NCBI GenBank assembly: GCA_937910685.1
Contig: CALEMP010000003.1
Span: 1 to 50,290 of the forward strand
From: an uncultured bacterium
Lineage (GTDB): Bacteria; Planctomycetota; UBA1135; GCA-002686595
Length of the DNA: 50,290 nucleotides
Reading direction: 5' to 3'
Part shown: piece by piece, positions 1 through 7,525 of the stretch
How the letters are laid out: each line of letters starts with the position of its first letter
Numbering within the stretch: position 1 is the stretch's first letter
Translations under genes and position numbers: made by a program
The notes under the pieces: generated by a model
Seen by the model: only the letters and a program-made list of their open reading frames with translations
Told to the model about the DNA's origin: nothing
Databases searched by the model: none

Positions 1-1
1 C

Positions 2-1480
2 GGCCCCTATCTGAATTTCCGCATCGACCGGCCAAGCCTGGCCAAGAGCGTGATCGAGTCCATCCTGGCCGCGGGCGCAACCTATGGTCACTCCGACCAG
101 GGCGCGGGCAAGACGATTGTCATCGATCTCTCCTCCCCGAACATCGCCAAGCCCATGAGCGTCGGACACCTGCGCTCCACGGTGATTGGCGCAGCAATCC
201 AGCGCCTGCACGATGCCCTCGGCTACACCACCGTGGGCATCAACCACATCGGAGACTGGGGCAGCCAGTTCGGCAAGTTGGTCGCGGCCCTGGATCGCTG
301 GGGCGGAGACGTGGATCTAGATAACGACCCCATTCCCACCCTGCTGAAACTCTATGTGCGCTATCACGAGGAAGAGGAAGGGGATCCGAGCCTCAAAGAG
401 GCCGCTGCCGAAGCCTTCCGTGAGCTAGAAAGCGGCGTGGATGGTCCCGTACGCGCTGTTTGGCGCAAGATGACAACACTGTCCCTCAAGGAATTCGACC
501 GGGTCTACAAGCGTCTCGGGGTCACATTCAACGAGGTGCGAGGGGAAGCGTTCTACGAGACACACCTGGAACAAACCGTCCAGCGCATTGTGGACAGCGG
601 CACCACCGAAGTATCCGAAGGTGCGCTGGTGGTCAGCCTGAAGCAGTTCGGCGAGAACCTGCCTCCCTGCATTCTGCGCAAGACCGACGGCACGACCCTC
701 TATGCCACGCGGGATTTGGCCGCGGTCTTCCATCGCTGGGAGCTCTACTCCTTCGAGCGCTGCCTTTATGTGGTGGGCGGCGACCAGCGACTGCACTTCC
801 GCCAGCTCAAGCATGTGCTCGACCGCATGGGACTCGAATGGGAGCCGCGCATGGAGCACATCGACTTTGGCATGGTGCGCCTGCCGGAGGGCAAAATGAG
901 CACCCGCGCCGGCAAGGTGGTATTCCTGCAGGACGTGCTCGACGAGGCCTCCCGCCGAGCGACCGAAATCATCATGGAGAAGAACGCCGATCTGCCGGAC
1001 CCCCAAGCGGTGGGAGAAATGGTCGGCGTAGGCGCGGTGGTCTTCAACGATCTCAAACGTGAACGAGTCAAGGACATCGCCTTCACCTGGGAAGAGGTCC
1101 TGGCATTCGAGGGCGACACTGGACCCTATGTACAGTACACCCACGCGCGATTGGCCTCTATCAGACGCAAGGTCGAGGCAGCCGGGGAAGGCTCGGGACA
1201 ATGCGATTTTGAAGCAGTGGCCGAAGAATCGACCCTGATCCTGGAACTGGGACGCTTTCCTGCGGTGCTGGTGCGGGCGGCGGCGGACGCGGAGCCGAGC
1301 CTACTCACCCAGTATCTCCTGGGCCTCTGCCGCATGATCAACTCCTGGGTCGCCCGAAGTCGCGTTCTGGGGCAAGAGGCGGGGGTAACCAGCGCTCGTT
1401 TGGCCCTCGCAAACAGCTGTAAGACAGTTGTGGGCAGTGGGTTAGGTATTTTGGGCGTTCCTGCCCCTGAAGAAATGTAA
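2..1480 (+). CDS. argS: Arginyl-tRNA synthetase, 3' part (5' end outside window)
   Basis: Class I aminoacyl-tRNA synthetase that charges tRNA-Arg in the cytoplasm. The frame is open from base 2, where it reads GPYLNFRI, a typical end of the ArgRS N-terminal additional domain, so the true start lies upstream and the GTG at 50 is only an internal codon. The HIGH-box equivalent is SVGH within VGHLRST (about 158-178) and the KMSKS-box equivalent is KMSTR (893-907). The DALR anticodon-binding region begins near YVQYTHARL (about 1130) and runs to the TAA at 1478-1480. About 490 codons are present, so only roughly the first hundred residues are missing. Identity is secure. It reads toward apt with a gap of about 100 bases. 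Confidence 0.96.
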   Translation, partial: GPYLNFRIDRPSLAKSVIESILAAGATYGHSDQGAGKTIVIDLSSPNIAKPMSVGHLRSTVIGAAIQRLHDALGYTTVGINHIGDWGSQFGKLVAALDRWGGDVDLDNDPIPTLLKLYVRYHEEEEGDPSLKEAAAEAFRELESGVDGPVRAVWRKMTTLSLKEFDRVYKRLGVTFNEVRGEAFYETHLEQTVQRIVDSGTTEVSEGALVVSLKQFGENLPPCILRKTDGTTLYATRDLAAVFHRWELYSFERCLYVVGGDQRLHFRQLKHVLDRMGLEWEPRMEHIDFGMVRLPEGKMSTRAGKVVFLQDVLDEASRRATEIIMEKNADLPDPQAVGEMVGVGAVVFNDLKRERVKDIAFTWEEVLAFEGDTGPYVQYTHARLASIRRKVEAAGEGSGQCDFEAVAEESTLILELGRFPAVLVRAAADAEPSLLTQYLLGLCRMINSWVARSRVLGQEAGVTSARLALANSCKTVVGSGLGILGVPAPEEM

Positions 1481-1583
1481 AGGCCGGGCTCAAGGCTCAC
1501 CCGCTTGCCTCCGATGAGAGAAGGTGGCCCCGTCTACTTACGGACGATGCCAGCCCCCTTTTTCTACCTGAAACGCTGATACC

Positions 1584-2087
1584 TTGATCGACCCCCTGAT
1601 CCGCGACGTGCCCGATTTCCCGAAGCCGGGAATCATATTCAAGGACATCACGCCTCTGCTGAAAGATGCAGCCGGCCTCTCGGCCTCCATCCGAGACATG
1701 GCCAAGATGGTGGACCCCGCTTCTTATGACTTGGTCTGTGGCATCGAATCCCGTGGTTTCATCTTTGGAACTGCTCTGGCGGTGCACGTCAACAAGGGCT
1801 TCATCCCGATTCGCAAACCTGGGAAACTGCCCTGCAAGACCGCTTCTGAGAGCTATGAGCTCGAATATGGCACGGACACAATCGAAATCCACCTAGACGC
1901 TGCTGAAGGACAGCGAGTCCTGATGGTGGATGACCTACTTGCTACTGGCGGAACCATGGAAGCCAGCCTGAAGCTGATTCGACGGGTTGGGGGAATCCCC
2001 GTAGCCTGCGCCTTCGCCATCGAGCTGGGCTTCTTGGAAGGGGCTGCAAGGTTGGACGTGCCCTGCCACGCTTTGAAGAAATACTAA
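1584..2087 (+). CDS. apt: Adenine phosphoribosyltransferase
   Basis: Purine salvage enzyme that makes AMP from adenine and PRPP in the cytoplasm. The 167-residue product is close to the usual 170-180. It opens with the family's characteristic IRDVPDFPKPGIIFKDITPL block and carries the PRPP-binding motif VLMVDDLLATGGT (about 1918-1956). The start is a TTG codon at 1584; it places the protein start where family members begin, and I see no better ATG or GTG upstream in frame. The ribosome site is weak. It lies between argS and a sigma factor gene, 54 bases before the latter, and may be co-transcribed with it. Confidence 0.93.
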   Translation: MIDPLIRDVPDFPKPGIIFKDITPLLKDAAGLSASIRDMAKMVDPASYDLVCGIESRGFIFGTALAVHVNKGFIPIRKPGKLPCKTASESYELEYGTDTIEIHLDAAEGQRVLMVDDLLATGGTMEASLKLIRRVGGIPVACAFAIELGFLEGAARLDVPCHALKKY

Positions 2088-2141
2088 GGGGCCAAACCCC
2101 AAGAACTGAGGGAGAGACCGAAAGGAAAGAGAGAGACAATC

Positions 2142-3062
2142 ATGAGCGCAACCAACACCAAAACGAAATTCACCCCCCAAGGCAACCGCACAATTCCTGT
2201 GCCCAAGCCGCCCCTGTCACCCAAGGCCAAAGCCTCGGCCATGAAGAAGGCCAAGGCCATCCTTAAGGGTTCGATCGAAGAGGTCGTCACCGAGGACCTT
2301 TGGGACCTTTATAGCTGCGCCCGGGAGACCGAGAACAAGACTGACCTTGAGCGTGTCCGCAACGTACTGATGGAGCGTCACTACCCGCTGGTCAAGTACA
2401 TCGCCGAGCGCCTGCTGCAAACCCTGCCGAAATCCATCGAAGCGGACGATCTGATCTCCGCTGGCCTCTTTGGTCTGATGGATGCGATTCGCGGCTTCGA
2501 CCCGGACCGTGGCATTAAGTTCAAGACCTATTGCACCACCCGTATCCGCGGCTCGATCCTAGACCAGCTGCGCTCCCAGGACTGGGTGCCCCGCTTGGTG
2601 CGCCTCAAGGCCAGCAAGATCGACAAGACCCTTCAACGCCTGACTGGCGAATACGGCCGCGAACCGACCCACGCGGAATTGGCCGAGGCTCTGGAGATGA
2701 ACCACACGGAGTTGGCCATCGAGATTGGCAAGGCCACCGCCAAGTCCATGTACTCGCTCTCGGATCGCTGGGAAGACCAGAACGAAGAGAGCTCCATGGA
2801 GAAAATGGATGTGCTCGAGGACAAGACTTCCATCGACCCCATGGGCGAGATCAAGAAGGATGACCTGATGCGCTATATGACGCGCTCACTCACCCACAAG
2901 GAACGCTTTATCGTCGAACAGTATTACCGCGAGGGTCACACCATGCGCGAAATCGGCGAGATGCTCTCCCTGACGGAAAGTCGCGTCTGCCAAATTCACA
3001 GCAATGTGATGAGCCGCCTGAAGGGGCTCTTGGAAGGCAAGACGAATACACTGCTGGGGTAG
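2142..3062 (+). CDS. FliA/WhiG-type RNA polymerase sigma factor
   Basis: Alternative sigma-70 family factor (group 3, sigma-28/WhiG class), 306 residues. After a Lys/Pro-rich N-terminal extension of about 60 residues, region 2 follows (HYPLVKYIAERL, EADDLISAGLFGLMDAI, FDPDRGIKFKTYCTTRIRG), then region 3 (REPTHAELAEAL) and region 4 with its helix-turn-helix (HTMREIGEMLSLTESRVCQI). There is no primary-sigma region 1.1. A purine-rich ribosome site (GGAAAGAGAGAG) precedes the ATG. In planctomycetes such factors need not be flagellar, and no flagellar gene is in view, so the regulon is unknown. A strong hairpin terminator follows the stop. Confidence 0.92.
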   Translation: MSATNTKTKFTPQGNRTIPVPKPPLSPKAKASAMKKAKAILKGSIEEVVTEDLWDLYSCARETENKTDLERVRNVLMERHYPLVKYIAERLLQTLPKSIEADDLISAGLFGLMDAIRGFDPDRGIKFKTYCTTRIRGSILDQLRSQDWVPRLVRLKASKIDKTLQRLTGEYGREPTHAELAEALEMNHTELAIEIGKATAKSMYSLSDRWEDQNEESSMEKMDVLEDKTSIDPMGEIKKDDLMRYMTRSLTHKERFIVEQYYREGHTMREIGEMLSLTESRVCQIHSNVMSRLKGLLEGKTNTLLG

Positions 3063-3089
3063 TCACTCCCGAAGCTACTGGAACGAACG

Positions 3090-3118
3090 AAGCGCCCCGC
3101 ACTGCGGGGCGCTTTCGT
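3090..3118 (+). terminator. Intrinsic terminator after the sigma factor gene
   Basis: A perfect 11-bp GC-rich stem, AAGCGCCCCGC (3090-3100) pairing with GCGGGGCGCTT (3104-3114), has a 3-base loop and starts 28 bases after the sigma factor stop. The T tract is short (TTTCG), so termination efficiency may be moderate. Confidence 0.75.
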
Positions 3119-3166
3119 AGGTACAGTCCATCGACTGGGTTTCTATCGAATGCGGCGGATCTGTAT

Positions 3167-3196
3167 CTGGTACCGTACTCCCAGTACCTGGTACCG
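3167..3196. promoter_or_regulatory. Paired CTGGTACCG boxes around a dyad
   Basis: The 9-mer CTGGTACCG occurs at 3167-3175 and again at 3188-3196, exactly 21 bp apart (two helical turns). Each copy contains the palindrome GGTACC. Between them is the dyad GTACT-CCC-AGTAC (3175-3187). The block lies 54 bases upstream of the membrane protein start at 3250, where an operator could act. That it is an operator is inference; no regulator is known. Confidence 0.35.
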
Positions 3197-3249
3197 AACT
3201 TCATTAGGCTGTCGGCCTAGGCGTCCCGCTTCTGGGGCGGTGCTACCCC

Positions 3250-4641
3250 ATGATCCAAAACCGTCTCTTGCGCCTCGTCCTCCTTGTCAGCTTGATCAAG
3301 TTGATCGGGGCGGCCTTTTGGCCCGTGAGCGGGGAAGAGGCCCTTCTTTGGGCTGACGGACAGAGCGGCGCGCCCCTCGCCCAGGCAGATGCGTTCAGCG
3401 CATTCATCGCTCGGCTGGTGGTAGGCACCGGGCCACTGCAGTTGCTCTTGCTGCGTCTGCCGGGAATCTTGGCCACGACGATCGTCCTTTTACCCTTGGT
3501 CGCATTGGCCAAAATGCTGGGGAGGAACTGGCACGCCGCCTGTAGCACGTGGCTGGTGTTGCAGTTCCTACCAGGCGTGCTGCTGGGTTCCTTGGGCTGG
3601 AACCGGGAGGCGCTTTTGTTGTTGGTTTGGGTGAGTGCCGCGGCAGCCGGAATGGCGGGGGCGCGCGGCTCCAAGTCGGGCGCAACATTGCTGGGGTGGA
3701 TTTCAGGCTTGTCGTTTCTGATTCATCCCCTTGCGCCATTGTGTGCTGCCTGCTCCTTGGCTTGGCCCATGGAGAAAGACGGTTCGACCCCCGCAGCCCC
3801 GCGCTGGCGTGTGCTCCAGGGATTACTGCCAGCGGTCCTGCTGGTGGGCTTGGTTGATGGAGAAGCGAGCTTAGGAAGGGTGCTCCACTTCAGCTCGTCC
3901 CTGGGAATCGGCCTCGACATCTCGGCTCTCGGGTTTTTTGCCATCGATGGTTTGCTGTGGACCGGCTTCGCTTTCCTGTTCCTGATCATGCGCAGTTGGA
4001 GTGAGTTGCGGCGCAAACAGGTCCAAGGCGCGTTGACCCTACGCTTGGCTGCGGTGGCGCCACTGATCGTGCTTTTCTATTTGGGGTGCCAAGGTCCACT
4101 GGATGGACGGCTAGCCCTCGGTCCCCTGATCGTGGCATTCCTGCCGGGCTTGTTGAGCCCGGACTTACCCGCACGGCTTCGGCGCAAGTTGGCACAAGTA
4201 TCAGGAGCCGTCGCCGTTGGATTGATGGGAATCGCATTAGCCGCTACATGGATACCTGCACTAGGAGTGCCCCTGGCGGAGCTTGCGCCCAAGTGCATCG
4301 AACGCAGCCCAGCCGCAAGACCTACGACCCGCGCCATGCTGGCTGACCTGAAGACAAGAGTTCCCGAGGGCACCAGCATCGCCGGCCACGATCCCCTTCA
4401 AGGGGCCATGTTTAGTTTCTTGGAGCCGTACTTTGGGCCCCCCATCGACTTTGAAAGGACACGCCCCCTGCCGGCGACCGTGCTCCTATTTCTCGACCGA
4501 CCGGATCACCTGCCGGAAACGACCGGACCCTACTCCACCGCCGAAATGCTGCCTTCCCTCAGGGTCAAGGTCCAGGGCCGCGAGGACCAGGTGCTTTGGA
4601 TTGCTCTGGCTCGGGATCCCCAACTCACCTCACCGGAATAA
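3250..4641 (+). CDS. Multi-pass membrane protein, GT-C glycosyltransferase-like
   Basis: A 463-residue protein with about nine to ten hydrophobic segments across residues 5-330, then a soluble C-terminal region of about 130 residues. After the first membrane segment is an acidic pair in VSGEEALLWADG (residues 26-37), placed where ArnT/GT39-type GT-C enzymes carry their catalytic acidic motif in the first extracytoplasmic loop. That layout suggests transfer of a sugar from a polyprenyl-phosphate donor on the outer face of the membrane. Overall resemblance to known families is weak, so the call is by topology. The ATG at 3250 is used; the preceding region holds the paired CTGGTACCG boxes. No partner gene for lipid A or protein glycosylation lies nearby. 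Confidence 0.55.
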   Translation: MIQNRLLRLVLLVSLIKLIGAAFWPVSGEEALLWADGQSGAPLAQADAFSAFIARLVVGTGPLQLLLLRLPGILATTIVLLPLVALAKMLGRNWHAACSTWLVLQFLPGVLLGSLGWNREALLLLVWVSAAAAGMAGARGSKSGATLLGWISGLSFLIHPLAPLCAACSLAWPMEKDGSTPAAPRWRVLQGLLPAVLLVGLVDGEASLGRVLHFSSSLGIGLDISALGFFAIDGLLWTGFAFLFLIMRSWSELRRKQVQGALTLRLAAVAPLIVLFYLGCQGPLDGRLALGPLIVAFLPGLLSPDLPARLRRKLAQVSGAVAVGLMGIALAATWIPALGVPLAELAPKCIERSPAARPTTRAMLADLKTRVPEGTSIAGHDPLQGAMFSFLEPYFGPPIDFERTRPLPATVLLFLDRPDHLPETTGPYSTAEMLPSLRVKVQGREDQVLWIALARDPQLTSPE

Positions 4642-4745
4642 TGACAGGGAAGTCCTCTTCGACCGGCCCTTTGGTGCCAAGAGTCGAGCGGATTCAAAGG
4701 AGCTATTTGCTGAATCCAGCGGATGAGCGCGTGCGACTGGGCCAG

Positions 4746-4800
4746 GGTTAGGGCGAAAATCGGGCCCAACGGGACGGTTAGGGCCCTTGGGGAGGGTTAA
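4746..4800. repeat. Spaced GGTTA-type direct repeats upstream of the ECF sigma gene
   Basis: GGTTAGGGC occurs at 4746-4754 and at 4776-4784, 30 bp apart, and a related GGTTAA follows at 4795-4800. The block sits about 80-130 bases before the sigma factor start in an otherwise plain gene-free stretch (4642-4876). It could be a control element or chance; I see no clear promoter. Confidence 0.2.
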
Positions 4801-4876
4801 AGCCCTTTGGGTCGCTTACTCTCCACGAAGCAGGCCGCAGATTTCTCTGAGTTTCTGCGTGGGATGAAACACACTG

Positions 4877-5413
4877 GTGACAATGGCTCGTGACATGGAC
4901 CTCGACGCGCTCATTACTGACTTTCGAAGCCCACTGACCGGGCTGCTGTCTTCCTGGGGGGCGGCTCCGCGGGATGCCATTGAGCTGGCCCAGGACTCCT
5001 TTGCCGAGGCCTATCTCAGCCGTGAGCGCTTCAAGGGCGACTGGGCCGATCAGCGTGCTGTAGGGGCCTGGCTGTGCGGGATTGCTCAAAACCTCTTCCA
5101 CACAAGTCGGCGGAAGTCGACCGGAGGTGGTCGACTGGTCTCTCTCCATAACGCCAAAGAAATTGCCGAGGGGCGAGGCGCTGAAACCGCAAGTTCCGAG
5201 GACGACAAGGCCGCGCTGCGCCAGGCTCTGGATCAGCTCAAAGGCCCTTGGCGCACGGTGTTGACCATGCGATACACCGAAGGCGCCTCCCTGGCCACGA
5301 TTGGCGCGTTGCTGGGTATGAGTGAACGCGCGGTCGAAGGGCGTCTGCGGCGTGCACGCGCGGCCCTCAAAGAACTGCTTCAGAAGACCGGGGCGATGGA
5401 GAATCAATCATGA
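4877..5413 (+). CDS. ECF-type (sigma-70 family) sigma factor
   Basis: A 178-residue extracytoplasmic-function sigma factor. Region 2 spans about residues 15-85 (AIELAQDSFAEAYLSRERF, AVGAWLCGIAQNLFHTSRR), followed by a short linker and region 4 at about 115-170 (LKGPWRTVLTMRYTEGASLATIGALLGMSERAVEGRLRRAR), which contacts the -35 element. The GTG at 4877 gives the longest form; ATG at 4883 or 4895 are equally plausible starts. The stop overlaps the next start in ATGA (5410-5413), indicating translational coupling to a large membrane protein. That arrangement is typical of an ECF factor with its membrane-bound controller. Confidence 0.9.
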   Translation: MTMARDMDLDALITDFRSPLTGLLSSWGAAPRDAIELAQDSFAEAYLSRERFKGDWADQRAVGAWLCGIAQNLFHTSRRKSTGGGRLVSLHNAKEIAEGRGAETASSEDDKAALRQALDQLKGPWRTVLTMRYTEGASLATIGALLGMSERAVEGRLRRARAALKELLQKTGAMENQS

Positions 5414-7278
5414 AAGACACTCTGCACATCAAGGATAAGTTCGAGGGCGAACAGGACGAACTTGGACACAAGTTGTTCGAGGCGTTCGAGGATTTGCGTC
5501 CCGAGGCCGGTGAGTTCCGCAAGGGTGTTCAGGATCGCATCGACGCCGCCAGCTTGGAGGGCTCATCTGGATCCGCGGGCAAAATACACTCGCTGAGAAA
5601 CGTCCCTTCATTCGTTAGTCGGGCGGCGGCCTTCGTTCCTCCGGTGCTTCTCCCCAAAAGCATTGCGAAGATCGGCCTGGGAGCGCCGGCTGCATTCAAG
5701 ACCGGGGCCAGTGTGGTGCCCGGTGTGGTTCTACTCCCGGTCCTTTCGATCATCATGATCTGCTTTACGTTGGTTCTTGGGCTTCGGACAGTGCATAAGG
5801 GTTCAAGTGGCCTGCACCGTCAAGACGAGATTGACGCGCAGGACGAAACGCGTGCGTGGTGGAGACGATTCTGGATTCCCGTTTTTCTGATGGTACTAGC
5901 CTCGTTCTCGCTGATTCCTAGAGTGCCGGGTGATGCCCTCACCATAATGATTACGATCTCGACGGTGGCTTTTCTTGGGGTCTACGCCTCGCTGTCTCGA
6001 GGAGGTCTTGCAACTCGCCGCGAAGTAGGCACACGAGCCGCCACGGCCATGGGGTTTTTGGTTTGTGGTTCCATCCCCCTTGCCGTTTTCCCACGGACGT
6101 ACGAATTCACCTTCTACGGTGGGTGGCTTGTCCCCATAGCCTTGGCTGTCGGACATGCGGTATGCCTTCACCTGAGCAAGGTCGGTGGAGAGCGAATGAC
6201 CGGTGCTTTCGGCAGACCAGGACGCTGGCCGCGCCGGCCTCTCTTGAGTGGAGCGTGGACCATCTTTGTCCTCCTCATCATTCAGACCACACCCGTAAGC
6301 GGAGTAGAAGGCACACCCGAATCCGTCAGGGCCAGGCTGTCCACATACGAAGATACCGATGACATCAAGGACCTGGATCAGACCATGACCAATTTCATAG
6401 CAGCAGGTGAAGACCCTTTCGATCTCCAAACCCTTGGACGCGCCGCCCGCATACAGCTGGATCGTGAGCTTGAGCGAGGCGACTTCAACAGCCACAATGG
6501 GTCGGCCTTTGCGCGCTTGGGGTTCCTGGAGGACCCGGACTATCGGCACTTCGTCAATCAGATGGAAATTGACGAAGCACTGTCCTCCAAGCCCATAAAA
6601 CCCTATCGCCTCAATTCCCTCATGCCCGCGATCCTGGGGCACTTGCGCTTCGGCTCGTTCACACTTGAAGAGCGCAACCTGATCGCGGACAACGCCATCG
6701 CCGGTCTCGAGCCTGATCGCCCATACAGCAATGCCAATGCAAAAAATCTGAAACCTATTGTCCACTTGCTCGACATGCTCGATCTTCCGGAACGCCTCGA
6801 TGAACTGGCTCCCGCTGTTGAGCAATTACTCCAGGCAAGCTGGTGCCGTACGGTGAACGGGGAAAAGGCAGCATTCTCAAGCTCTCCCAATAGCATCGAT
6901 CGCGATGAGAACGGAGATTCCGCTGAGACTCGCCTAGGCTTCAGTTGGGGTCACACCACCTCGATCTCCGTCTGGCTGATGAGCCGCTTCGGGGTTCCCG
7001 CGTGGATGACCGCCGGCGATCTTCAAGCCTTGGATACCTACCTGAGCTACGAGTCCTATTACTTCGTCATCTTCTCGGGGCTCGACCCCCACGAAGCCGA
7101 GGCGACATCGGCTCGTACACTCTTGCATACCACGAAAGCCTGGGCCAACACACAGCCCAGGCCCCGCAGCCTCCCCCAAACCCTGTTCCGTCTACGCGCG
7201 GTGATCGCCGCCGTACTCCTGGCAGCCTTCTCAGTCTTCCTGACCAAGCGCGCGCCCGAGGAACTGCCGGCTGCGTAA
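5410..7278 (+). CDS. Large multi-pass membrane protein coupled to the ECF sigma factor; putative anti-sigma/sensor
   Basis: A 622-residue protein I do not recognise. The first ~75 residues are soluble and charged (ELGHKLFEAFEDLRPEAGEFRKGVQDRI), where an anti-sigma region would sit. Hydrophobic segments follow at about 100-125, 155-190, 205-260 and 280-300, then a long presumed extracytoplasmic domain (about 300-590) and a final membrane segment near 600-615 (VIAAVLLAAFSVFL). The outer domain is alpha-helical in character, with GFSWGHTTSISVWL as its most distinctive stretch. No zinc anti-sigma HxxxCxxC motif is present. The 4-base overlap with the sigma gene and the topology suggest it holds or releases the sigma factor in response to an envelope signal. 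That role is inference. Confidence 0.6.
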   Translation: MKDTLHIKDKFEGEQDELGHKLFEAFEDLRPEAGEFRKGVQDRIDAASLEGSSGSAGKIHSLRNVPSFVSRAAAFVPPVLLPKSIAKIGLGAPAAFKTGASVVPGVVLLPVLSIIMICFTLVLGLRTVHKGSSGLHRQDEIDAQDETRAWWRRFWIPVFLMVLASFSLIPRVPGDALTIMITISTVAFLGVYASLSRGGLATRREVGTRAATAMGFLVCGSIPLAVFPRTYEFTFYGGWLVPIALAVGHAVCLHLSKVGGERMTGAFGRPGRWPRRPLLSGAWTIFVLLIIQTTPVSGVEGTPESVRARLSTYEDTDDIKDLDQTMTNFIAAGEDPFDLQTLGRAARIQLDRELERGDFNSHNGSAFARLGFLEDPDYRHFVNQMEIDEALSSKPIKPYRLNSLMPAILGHLRFGSFTLEERNLIADNAIAGLEPDRPYSNANAKNLKPIVHLLDMLDLPERLDELAPAVEQLLQASWCRTVNGEKAAFSSSPNSIDRDENGDSAETRLGFSWGHTTSISVWLMSRFGVPAWMTAGDLQALDTYLSYESYYFVIFSGLDPHEAEATSARTLLHTTKAWANTQPRPRSLPQTLFRLRAVIAAVLLAAFSVFLTKRAPEELPAA

Positions 7279-7368
7279 GGCGCGGGGCAGAGAGGCATGA
7301 CCACATGCGTTGCCATTGGTAAGAGAGATAAGTCCGTTGTTCGTCTCGCCATAAGCCCTTAGGGGTTT

Positions 7369-7428
7369 GTCCGTACCCAATACGGACTGACATCGCATGG
7401 GGCAGGTATGAGCCGGTTCGATGCGATG
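7369..7428. repeat. Two tandem perfect hairpins upstream of the metalloprotease gene
   Basis: In the 247-base gap before the protease, GTCCGTA (7369-7375) pairs with TACGGAC (7381-7387) over a 5-base loop. Four bases later CATCGCAT (7391-7398) pairs with ATGCGATG (7421-7428). Neither has a T tract. They could shape the protease mRNA leader or end the upstream transcript. Confidence 0.35.
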
Positions 7429-7525
7429 TTTCCATCCCAAAAAGTGGTGTGAGAGACAAGCATTGCCGCTGCTCCAAAAAACTTTGTTGTTGGCGCATGC
7501 TCTCTAGTTGACCTAGCCTTTGCAT

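Noticed and set aside
425..1201. 258-residue minus-strand frame
   Set aside because: It is antisense to argS.
5896..6825. 309-residue minus-strand frame
   Set aside because: It is antisense to the ECF-linked membrane protein and has no recognisable domain or ribosome site.
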